Source of the DNA: Burkholderia cepacia GG4
GTDB taxonomy: Bacteria; Pseudomonadota; Gammaproteobacteria; Burkholderiales; Burkholderiaceae
DNA length: 64,000 bases
Assembly: GCF_000292915.1 (NCBI RefSeq)
Contig: NC_018514.1
Location: forward strand, 1,302,001 to 1,366,000
Reading direction: 5' to 3'
In this document: piece by piece, positions 44,242-51,763 of the stretch
Position numbering within the stretch: the stretch's first letter is position 1
Layout: every line of letters starts with the position of its first letter
The notes under the pieces: model-generated
What the model saw: only the letters and a program-made list of their open reading frames with translations
Database searches by the model: none
What the model was told of the DNA's origin: nothing
Position numbers and translations under genes: made by a program

Positions 44242-45663
44242 TTAAAATGCGTTGCGGCCGATGAAGCCACGCACGATCGTCATCAGGATGATCTTCATGT
44301 CGAACCAGAAGCTCCAGTTCTGCATGTAGAACAGGTCGAACTTCACGCGCGCGGCCATCGCCTCGACCTTGCGCGTCTCGCCGCGATAACCGTTCACCTG
44401 CGCCCAGCCCGTGATCCCCGGCCGCACGCGATAGCGATACATGTAGCAGTCGATCAGTTGCCGATAGAAGTCGTCATGCTCGATCGCATGGGGACGTGGC
44501 CCGACCACCGACATCTGGCCGAACAGCACGTTGAAGAACTGCGGCAGCTCGTCGAGCGACGTGCGCCGCAGGAACGCACCGACCGGCGTGATGCGCGCAT
44601 CGTTGCGCGAGGCCTGCCGCACGACGCCCGGCTGTGCGCGATGCGCGCGCATCGTCCTGAACTTGAGGATCTGGAACTCGCGCCCGTCGGCGCCCTTGCG
44701 GCGCTGCCTGAACAAGACGGGCCCCGGCGACGACAGCTTCACCGCGATCGCCAGCACCGTCAGCAGCGGCAGCAGCGGGATCAGCACGACGACCGCGAAC
44801 AGCCGGTCGAACGCGAACTTCGCCCATAGCTCCGGCGCGGAGCGCGGCGTGGTCGCGAGGTTGATCGCCGGCATGCCGAGCACGTCGGTCGCCGAACGCT
44901 CGACGACCGCCATCTGCCGCACGTCCGGCAACAGCCGCAGCTCGACGAACTCGTCGCGCAACTCGCGCACGATGCGCTGGATGCGCCACTCGTGCGACAT
45001 CGGCAGCGTGAGCCATACTTCATCGATCTCGCCGCCGCGAATCATGCGCCGCAGCGCGCCCCAATCGTCGATCACCGGCACGCCGCCGATGCCATCCGCC
45101 GCGGCCGCGGCCGGCGCGGCGTCGTCGAATACGCAGGCAGCCGCGAACGCGCCACCCGGCTCGAGCTGCATCCGTTCGATCGCCACGCGTCCGTACGCGG
45201 TCGCGCCGACGACGGCGACCCGCCGCTGCTGCGCGCGCAGGTCGCCGCGCGACAGCGCGAGCGCGCACCACGCCAGCCTGCCGAGCAGCAGCGCCGCATC
45301 GCCGGACAGCACCGTGCGCGCGATCCAGCGCGTCGTGACCGTGCCGCCGCGGTTCATGATCGACATCGTGCCGGCCACCGTCAGCGTGCTCGCGCACATG
45401 ACGGCCACCACCGTGCGCGTCAACGCCGGTCCGCCGCCGTGCGTCGACGCACGGCCACGCACCACGCGCGCGCTGCGCGGCAACAGCGCGACGGTCAGCA
45501 CGCACAGCAATGCGATCGCGCCGCGCTGCGCATCGGACAATTGATGCCACGCGAGCCCCATCGCGGCCTGTGCCGCGAGCGCGCCCGCCAGCACGAGCGC
45601 GGCGTCAGTCGCGGCAAGCGCGGCACGTCGCATCGCATTCGTTCCACCCGACATCGCATGCAT
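44242..45663 (-). CDS. Undecaprenyl-phosphate sugar phosphotransferase (WcaJ/PssY-type initiating transferase)
   Basis: 473 residues. N-terminal membrane helices (about 12-110), a CoA-binding-3-like Rossmann region ('QQRRVAVVGATAYGRVAIERMQL'), a further helix near 280, and the C-terminal sugar-transferase domain with 'KLSSPGPVLFRQRRKGADGREFQILKFRTMRAH', 'SLDELPQFFNVLFGQMSVVGPRP' and 'RYRVRPGITGWAQVNGYRG'. It puts the first sugar-1-phosphate, usually glucose, onto undecaprenyl phosphate for exopolysaccharide assembly. Start taken at ATG 45663 (45654 possible), only 2 bases after the Crp/Fnr gene, so the two are co-transcribed. Confidence 0.9.
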   Translation of the reverse strand: MHAMSGGTNAMRRAALAATDAALVLAGALAAQAAMGLAWHQLSDAQRGAIALLCVLTVALLPRSARVVRGRASTHGGGPALTRTVVAVMCASTLTVAGTMSIMNRGGTVTTRWIARTVLSGDAALLLGRLAWCALALSRGDLRAQQRRVAVVGATAYGRVAIERMQLEPGGAFAAACVFDDAAPAAAAADGIGGVPVIDDWGALRRMIRGGEIDEVWLTLPMSHEWRIQRIVRELRDEFVELRLLPDVRQMAVVERSATDVLGMPAINLATTPRSAPELWAKFAFDRLFAVVVLIPLLPLLTVLAIAVKLSSPGPVLFRQRRKGADGREFQILKFRTMRAHRAQPGVVRQASRNDARITPVGAFLRRTSLDELPQFFNVLFGQMSVVGPRPHAIEHDDFYRQLIDCYMYRYRVRPGITGWAQVNGYRGETRKVEAMAARVKFDLFYMQNWSFWFDMKIILMTIVRGFIGRNAF

Positions 45664-45665
45664 CG

Positions 45666-46448
45666 TCACGCACCGTGCGCGGGGAACCCGCCATGCATCT
45701 CCGGCAGCCGCGGCCGCACCGGCATCGGCCTCGCGACCTCGCGCGAACCGAGCAGCCGGCGATAGTCCGCGCGAATCAGGTCGTAGCATTCGCACGCCTG
45801 CCGTTCGAGACCGTCGCGATCGAGCACGGTGATGCGGCCGCGGCGCTGCCGGATCAACCCGGCGTCCTGCAGATGGCCGGCCGCTTCCGTCACGCCCTCG
45901 CGGCGCACGCCGAGCATGTTGGCGATCGTCTGCTGCGTGACGGCCAGCTCGTCGCCGTCGATCCGGTCATGCGCGAGCAGCAGCCAGCGGCTCAACTGGT
46001 CGCTGACCGAGTGATGCCGGTTGCACAGCGCGCTGCGCGAGATCTGCGCCATGGTCGCCTGGCAGCAGTTCAGCAGCAGCCGGTAAGTCGCGGGCGATCG
46101 TTCGAATTCCGAGCGCATCACGCAGGTCGGTACGCGATAGGCCGTCCCGCCGATGCGGACTTCGACCCGGTTCGACACCGCGGCGCCGCCGACCAGCGTC
46201 GCGAGGCCAACCACGCCTTCGCGGCCGACCACCGCCACCTCGACCATCGCACCATCCTCCATGAGGTGCTGCACCGACATCATGGCGGTCGTCGGGAAGT
46301 GCAGATGACGCATCGGTTCGCCGACCCTGTCGAGCATGCCAGCCTTGATCCTGACCAGCTCGAGGTGCGGTGCGATCGCACGGATGCTGTCCTCCGGGAG
46401 GGCAGCGAGGATGGCATTCGCCGAGTAGCTCGAGTGAAGATGAAGCAT
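45666..46448 (-). CDS. Crp/Fnr-family regulator co-transcribed with the sugar transferase
   Basis: 260 residues: cyclic-nucleotide-binding-like beta roll (about 10-130) and a C-terminal winged helix ('VTQQTIANMLGVRREGVTEAAGHLQDAGLIRQRRGRITV'). The iron-sulphur cysteines of Fnr are absent. Its setting with exopolysaccharide genes, a Crp paralogue and a sigma-54 activator resembles the region of BerA, a c-di-GMP-responsive Crp/Fnr regulator of B. cenocepacia; this or the paralogue at 47336 is the likely counterpart, which I could not decide. Confidence 0.87.
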   Translation of the reverse strand: MLHLHSSYSANAILAALPEDSIRAIAPHLELVRIKAGMLDRVGEPMRHLHFPTTAMMSVQHLMEDGAMVEVAVVGREGVVGLATLVGGAAVSNRVEVRIGGTAYRVPTCVMRSEFERSPATYRLLLNCCQATMAQISRSALCNRHHSVSDQLSRWLLLAHDRIDGDELAVTQQTIANMLGVRREGVTEAAGHLQDAGLIRQRRGRITVLDRDGLERQACECYDLIRADYRRLLGSREVARPMPVRPRLPEMHGGFPAHGA

Positions 46449-47335
46449 GTCTGTATCCCTTTTATCGTCCCTGCCGCGTGCAGCCGCGTCAGCGGAACTC
46501 GTTATCGCGATGCGCATCCGGACGACAACGCGGGTTGCGGCCACAACCCTGAATCCGATCGACCTTCGGCTGCTCGCCGCCGGATCGAATCGGTCGTCCC
46601 GTTTCGACACGCCGGCACGAACAAGCGATTTACGTGCCAATACCCGCTCATCCTTAATATGTGAACCACATCCGATTTAGATCACCGAATAACCGGCCGC
46701 AAAACGGAAAAAAGCGTCTCATTTCCGGACACCCCGGCGCAGCGGTCACAGCGAGGGATTCACCAGATCAATGCCCGCATGCCGCGCAGCACCGTCCACG
46801 CCGACGCGCGCAGTCTTATCGTTCAAATACTTACGACTTGTTTTCAATCGTTTCCGTGACGTCCCACATTACGTCCAGCGCGCGCCCCGCATCCCGAATG
46901 GTCGCTTGGAACTGTCTCAAATCTGAATCGCGAGGTTAATTTTCAGATTTGTAGTCGACCGCACACATCTCATGCAACACATTGATTTTATTGATAAATA
47001 AAAATTCAATATCTCGATTGTCAAATAATGTTCAATGTCTTCTATATTTTTCCGGCACGATGATCAGCGTCGCCCGATTGATTCCCGATCGACGTCCAAT
47101 CATCGCCCCCACAATCCATTCATGGTTCTTAATTCACAAAAAAACCGGAACTTCAAATTCACATAACGTTTTCATTCACACCCGATCGTCAAACTTTGTG
47201 AAGTGACGTAATGCGAGATTATTAAAATTCAATTGCGTGCTAGCCTGTTTCCCGCCATCGGCATACGAATTCCGACGACCACGAATCCGCACGCGCGTCG
47301 CGCGATGTGCGATCGCCACCCTACGAGGATGCGCC
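46449..47335. promoter_or_regulatory. Long AT-rich control region between two divergent Crp/Fnr genes
   Basis: 887 bases. The part from about 46930 to 47230 is far more AT-rich than anything else in the window, with runs such as TTGATTTTATTGATAAATAAAA around 46983. ATTCACA occurs at 47132-47138, 47157-47163 and 47174-47180, and the opposite-facing TTGTGAA at 47196-47202; these half-sites resemble Crp-family targets. No gene is supported here. The low GC suggests a bendable or silencer-bound (H-NS-type) regulatory segment. Confidence 0.5.
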
Positions 47336-48118
47336 GTGACCCACCAGGCCAATGACGCCGTCGCCCACGCGACCGGCATGATCGAGCTTTCCCACAGCTT
47401 CGACGCCAACCGGTTTCTCGCGGCCCTCGACCGCGACCAACGCGCGATGCTGATCGCCAACCTGCAACTCGTTCACCTGAAATCCGGGCAAGTGCTGTGC
47501 GAACCCGGCGAAATGCTGGCCGCCGTCTACCTGCCCGTCACGACCGCGATTTCGCTGCAGTACGTGTCGTCCGCCGGCATGACGCTGGAAGTCGCGCAGA
47601 TCGGCAGCGAGAGCATCGTGTGCGACGACGTGATCGGCGGCAGCGGCCGGATGCCCTGCCGCGCCATCGCATGCCGCGACGGCTTCGTCTATCGGCTCGA
47701 CCGGCGCATATTCGCCACGGCCTTCGACGCGTCACCCGTCATTCGCCATCTGGTGTTCGTCAGCGTGCGGCTGCTGATGGCGCAGGTATCGCAGATCACC
47801 TTCTGCAGTCGTCATCACGTGCTCAAACATCAGTTATGCAGATGGTTCCTGCTCGCGTACGATCGTTCGCGCAGCATCGAGATCCAGGTCACCCACAGCA
47901 TGCTCGCGCAGATGCTCGGCGTACGGCGCGAAACGGTCACGGATGCGGCCGGGGAAATCCAGAAGCTCGGCCTGATCCGCCAGTACCGGAGTTCGATCGA
48001 GCTGGCCGATCTCGGCGGCCTCGAGAAGCTGTCGTGCGGCTGCCGCGCGATCGTGCGCGACGAGATGAAGCGCATCCTGGCGACAGACTCGGGCGTGACG
48101 GCCGCGGCGCGTGCGTGA
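47336..48118 (+). CDS. Second Crp/Fnr-family regulator (paralogue of 45666-46448)
   Basis: 260 residues from a GTG at 47336, preceded by GAGG; this gives the same length as the divergent paralogue. An ATG further upstream (47237) in the same frame has no site. Sensor domain 'MLIANLQLVHLKSGQVLCEPGEMLAAVYLPVTTAISLQY' and helix-turn-helix 'VTHSMLAQMLGVRRETVTDAAGEIQKLGLIRQYRSSIEL' align well with the neighbour. It is the gene just upstream of, and in line with, the aminoacyl-carrier-protein operon, 153 bases away. Confidence 0.87.
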   Translation: MTHQANDAVAHATGMIELSHSFDANRFLAALDRDQRAMLIANLQLVHLKSGQVLCEPGEMLAAVYLPVTTAISLQYVSSAGMTLEVAQIGSESIVCDDVIGGSGRMPCRAIACRDGFVYRLDRRIFATAFDASPVIRHLVFVSVRLLMAQVSQITFCSRHHVLKHQLCRWFLLAYDRSRSIEIQVTHSMLAQMLGVRRETVTDAAGEIQKLGLIRQYRSSIELADLGGLEKLSCGCRAIVRDEMKRILATDSGVTAAARA

Positions 48119-48271
48119 TTCGCGCGGCAGGTCGGCGTGCGCGTGCGACCGGGGTCAGCAGATTGTAGGGTGGCGAACAGAACGCCGTGCCTGCGAATGG
48201 TCTACTGATGCCGGACTGCCGGGGGGACGTCAGCGCGCTGCGCGCGTTCGCCCGAGCGGACGACACCACGC

Positions 48272-48538
48272 ATGCCGGAGCAGCACGTGAAAAACGCAAT
48301 CAGAACCATCCTCAAGCACGTCGCCCATCTCGAAGCAGCGATCGATTCGATCGGTGACGGGGACGACCTTTACGAAGCAGGCCTCTCGTCGCTCGACACG
48401 ATCCAGCTGATGCTCGCGATCGAGAAGCAGTTCAACATCGAGATTCCCGACGAGATGCTGAACCGCAACCTGTTCCGCAGCATCGACGCGCTCGCGGACA
48501 CGATCGCCACCCTGCAACGCGCCGAGCATTCGGCATGA
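48272..48538 (+). CDS. Acyl carrier protein of the amino acid:carrier-protein system
   Basis: 88 residues. 'DDLYEAGLSSLDTIQLMLAIEKQFNIEIPDEML' is a carrier-protein helix II region; Ser40 in 'GLSSLD' is the expected phosphopantetheine site. It is dissimilar from the fatty-acid AcpP, and lies at the head of an operon with a synthetase-like ligase, so its cargo is probably an amino acid. Its stop overlaps the next start by 4 bases. Confidence 0.9.
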   Translation: MPEQHVKNAIRTILKHVAHLEAAIDSIGDGDDLYEAGLSSLDTIQLMLAIEKQFNIEIPDEMLNRNLFRSIDALADTIATLQRAEHSA

Positions 48539-49731
48539 GCACGCTGCTTCCCGAACTCGCGGCCGACGGCGAAGCGCATCGGCTCGACGAGGCCGCGCAC
48601 GCCGTCGCCCAGATCGCCGCGCAGCACGCGGACGCGGTCGATCGCGACGCGCGCTGCCCCGTCGAGGCGATCGAGGCGATGCGGGCACGCCGCCTGCTTG
48701 GCGCGATGGTCCCGACCCCGCTCGGCGGCGCCGGCGCGTCACTCGCGGACGTCGTCTCCGCATGCTCGATCCTCGGCCAGGCCTGTGCGTCGTCGGCAAT
48801 GGTGTTCGCGATGCACCAGATCCAGGTTGCCTGCATCGTCGATCACGCGGCCGACCAGGGCTGGCACCGGCTGTTCCTGCAGCAGCTCGTGCGGCACCAG
48901 TGGCTGCTCGCGTCGGCGACGTCGGAAGACGGCGTCGGCGGCAACCTGCGTGCGAGCCAGTGCGCGCTCGAAAGCAACGGCGGCGAATTCCGGCTGCACA
49001 AGGCCGCACCGACGATCTCGTACGGCGACTACGCGGACGGCATCCTCGCGACCGCGCGCCGCGACGCCGACGCGCCCGCGTCCGAGCAGGTGCTCGTCAC
49101 GCTGCTGCGCGACGGCTATACGCTCACGCGCCGCGGCGAATGGGACACGCTGGGCATGCGCGGCACGTGCAGCAACGGCTTCGTGCTCGACGCGCAGGGC
49201 GCGACCGTGCAATGCCTGCCGGTGCCGTTCGCGCAGATCGCCGAACAGACGATGGTGCCGGTTTCGCACATCCTGTGGGCCGCGGTATGGATCGGGGTCG
49301 CCGGTGACGCATTCCATCGTGCACATCAGTTCTTCCGCGCGCAGGCACGCCAGAGCGATGGTGCGCCGTCGCCGGCGTCGCGACGCATCGCCGAATCGCT
49401 CGCGCTGATGCAGGCGATGCAGGCACGCGTCGACAACGTGCTGCGCCTGTACGCGCGCGCGTCGTCCCGTTCGTGGTCGGCCGGCATGGCCTGGGCCGCC
49501 GAAATCAACACACTGAAGACCTATGTGTCGTCGACGGCGCTCGAGGTCGTGCAGCAGGCGATGATGATCTGCGGGATGGCCGGCTACAAGCACGGCACGC
49601 CGTTCAGCATCGGCCGCCACCTTCGCGACCTGCACGCGGCGCCGCTGATGATCAGCAACGACCGCATCGCCGCCAATACCTCGAGCCTGCTGCTCGCACT
49701 GCGTCCCGCGACGCTGGAGAAACACTCGTGA
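48535..49731 (+). CDS. Acyl-CoA-dehydrogenase-like flavoprotein, probably acting on aminoacyl-carrier protein
   Basis: 398 residues of the acyl-CoA dehydrogenase fold ('RRLLGAMVPTPLGGAGASLADVVSACSILGQACASSAMVFAMHQIQ' near 45-95; 'RLHKAAPTISYGDYADGILATARRD'; 'GMRGTCSNGFVLD'). In this operon the substrate is probably the amino acid held on the carrier protein, as with the flavoproteins that oxidise prolyl carriers in pyrrole biosynthesis. Both ends overlap neighbouring genes by 4 bases. Confidence 0.87.
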   Translation: MSTLLPELAADGEAHRLDEAAHAVAQIAAQHADAVDRDARCPVEAIEAMRARRLLGAMVPTPLGGAGASLADVVSACSILGQACASSAMVFAMHQIQVACIVDHAADQGWHRLFLQQLVRHQWLLASATSEDGVGGNLRASQCALESNGGEFRLHKAAPTISYGDYADGILATARRDADAPASEQVLVTLLRDGYTLTRRGEWDTLGMRGTCSNGFVLDAQGATVQCLPVPFAQIAEQTMVPVSHILWAAVWIGVAGDAFHRAHQFFRAQARQSDGAPSPASRRIAESLALMQAMQARVDNVLRLYARASSRSWSAGMAWAAEINTLKTYVSSTALEVVQQAMMICGMAGYKHGTPFSIGRHLRDLHAAPLMISNDRIAANTSSLLLALRPATLEKHS

Positions 49732-50711
49732 ACGATCGCCTGCCCGTGCCTTCCACCGCTTCCACCGCCCCCGCGCCGTCCGACGCGCCGCTCGACCGCG
49801 CGGGCGTCAATCCGCTGCGCGACGCGCTGATCGATGCGGGCCTGCTGGTGTCGACCGGCATCCAGGGCCTGTTCGGCCGCAGCGAGCGGTTCGAGCGCGT
49901 CGTGGAAGCGCTCGATGCCTTCGTCACGCGGCTCGGTGCCGACCAGCAGGCCGACGTGCTGCGGTTCCCGCCGGCGATGAGCCGGACCGAGTTCGAGCGC
50001 AGCGAATACATGAAGAGCTTCCCGCAGCTCGCGGGCAGCGTGCATGCGTTCGGCGGCGACGAACGGCGCCACCAGCGCCTGCTGCAGTGCCTCGACCGCG
50101 GCGAGGACTGGACCGAGGACCAGAAGCCGACCTACGTCGTGATGACGCCGGCCGCCTGCTATCCGGTCTACCCGGTCGTCGCGCGCGCGGGTGCGCTGCC
50201 CGGCGACGGCCGGATCGTCGACGTGTTCTCGTACTGCTTCCGTCACGAGCCGTCGCTCGACCCGACCCGCATGCAGCTGTTCCGGATGCGCGAGTACGTC
50301 CGGATCGGCACGCCCGAGCAAATCGTCGCGTTCCGCGAGACCTGGATGGAGCGCGGCACGCGGATGATCGACGCGCTGCGCCTGCCGAACACGATCGATC
50401 TCGCGAACGATCCGTTCTTCGGGCGCGGCGGCAAGATCGTCGCGAACAGCCAGCGCGAGCAGAACCTGAAGTTCGAGCTGCTGATCCCGATCGAGCACGA
50501 CGACCGGCAGACCGCGTGCCTGAGCTTCAACTACCACATGGATCACTTCGGGCTGCTGTGGGACATCCGCACCGCGACGGGCGACGTCGCGCACACGGGC
50601 TGCGTCGGCTTCGGCCTCGAACGGCTGACGCTCGCGCTGTTCCGCCACCACGGCCTCGACATCGACGCGTGGCCGCGCGAAGTCCGCGACGTGCTGTGGA
50701 GCACGCGATGA
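49728..50711 (+). CDS. Amino acid:carrier-protein ligase, class II aminoacyl-tRNA-synthetase homologue
   Basis: 327 residues from GTG 49728, which overlaps the preceding stop (GTGA). It is a trimmed class II synthetase core related to atypical SerRS: motif 2 'YCFRHEPSLDPTRMQLFRMREYV' (about 169-191) and motif 3 'VGFGLERLTLALF' (293-305), but no tRNA-binding domain. Cys144, Glu189 and Cys292 are placed like the zinc ligands of the Bradyrhizobium amino acid:carrier-protein ligase as I remember them, a fixed 13-residue offset. That family activates glycine or alanine with ATP and loads a carrier protein; the amino acid used here cannot be read from the sequence. Confidence 0.9.
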   Translation: MNDRLPVPSTASTAPAPSDAPLDRAGVNPLRDALIDAGLLVSTGIQGLFGRSERFERVVEALDAFVTRLGADQQADVLRFPPAMSRTEFERSEYMKSFPQLAGSVHAFGGDERRHQRLLQCLDRGEDWTEDQKPTYVVMTPAACYPVYPVVARAGALPGDGRIVDVFSYCFRHEPSLDPTRMQLFRMREYVRIGTPEQIVAFRETWMERGTRMIDALRLPNTIDLANDPFFGRGGKIVANSQREQNLKFELLIPIEHDDRQTACLSFNYHMDHFGLLWDIRTATGDVAHTGCVGFGLERLTLALFRHHGLDIDAWPREVRDVLWSTR

Positions 50712-51763
50712 ACTTCGTGTCCCGCGACGGCGAGGACGTGTCGTTCGACGACGTGCGCCACCGCGCACGCCACTACCGGCCACACCCGCTGCACAGCCAG
50801 GAAATGGTCTGGAAACAGACCAACTGTTACGTCGACATGTGGCTCGAGGTGCTCAGGTGGTGGGGCCTCAATCCGTATGCGGCGCTGCCGTTTACGATCG
50901 CGCTCGATTTCGAGGGCGACCAGTTCACGTTCTTCAAGTTTCCGCACGACGAACTGGAGCGGCTCTACGGAATCGTCGTGCAGGAACACTCGATCTACGA
51001 ATCGCTCGACCAGCACATCGAGACGCAGGTCGCGCGCGGTCACCTGATGATCGTCGAGGTCGACGCGTGGTACCTGCCCGACACGCGCGGCAGCAGCTAC
51101 CGCACACAACATACGAAGACGACGATCGGCATCGACGCGATCGATCGGGTACGACACCAGATCGGCTACTTCCACAACAGCAGCTATTACGTGGCCGAGG
51201 ATTTCGACTACGACGGCCTCGTCGGCGGCAGCTCGCCGATGCCGCTGCCGCCCTATGTGGAGTGCGCGAAGCGACGTTTCGCGCCGCTCGACGAGCGCGC
51301 GCTGTGCGAAGCGTCGCTCGCCGCGCTGCAGCATCACTTGCGGCGCCTGCCGGTCGTCAATCCGGTCTCGGCGTTCCGGCGCCAGTTGCAGATCGATGCG
51401 AAATCGCTCGCCGATTCACCGCTCGAACGCTTCCACGCGTACTCGTTCAATTCGGTACGGCAACTCGGCGCGAACTTCGAACTGTTCGGCCACTACACGC
51501 GCTGGCTGCAGGCAAGCGGCTGCGTCGGCCCGTTCGCCGAACTCCGCACCGCGTGCGATCGCATTGCGTCCGAGGCGATGGTGCTGGAATTCCGGCTCGC
51601 GCGGGCCTGCGCGCGCGGCAAGGAAGAACGCGGCGACGGGACGCTCGAAGCGATCGAAGCGGCTTATTCCGATCTCGTCGACTGCGCACGGCAGATCACG
51701 TCGTCGCGGCAGCACGCGACCCCCGTTCGCATCGACGCGGCACCCGTGCCGCTGATGCGGTGA
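50708..51763 (+). CDS. DUF1839 protein, possible BtrH-like carrier-protein acyltransferase
   Basis: 351 residues, cytosolic. 'QTNCYVDMWLEVLRWWGLNP' puts Cys40 at the start of a helix; 'VEVDAWYLPDTRGSSYRTQHTKTTIGIDAID' supplies Asp119, His135 and Asp143. This Cys...D-x-W/Y-YLP...H...G-x-D order resembles the N-terminal domain of BtrH, which moves an acyl group from a carrier protein to an aminoglycoside. The family name DUF1839 and the BtrH likeness are from memory and pattern; transfer of the aminoacyl group is inferred. Start ATG 50708 overlaps the ligase stop. Confidence 0.75.
   Translation: MNFVSRDGEDVSFDDVRHRARHYRPHPLHSQEMVWKQTNCYVDMWLEVLRWWGLNPYAALPFTIALDFEGDQFTFFKFPHDELERLYGIVVQEHSIYESLDQHIETQVARGHLMIVEVDAWYLPDTRGSSYRTQHTKTTIGIDAIDRVRHQIGYFHNSSYYVAEDFDYDGLVGGSSPMPLPPYVECAKRRFAPLDERALCEASLAALQHHLRRLPVVNPVSAFRRQLQIDAKSLADSPLERFHAYSFNSVRQLGANFELFGHYTRWLQASGCVGPFAELRTACDRIASEAMVLEFRLARACARGKEERGDGTLEAIEAAYSDLVDCARQITSSRQHATPVRIDAAPVPLMR

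Noticed and set aside
48171..48186. Possible sigma-54 promoter before the carrier-protein operon (TGGC and GC at the right spacing)
   Set aside because: Only the GG/GC core fits; such matches are frequent at this GC content.
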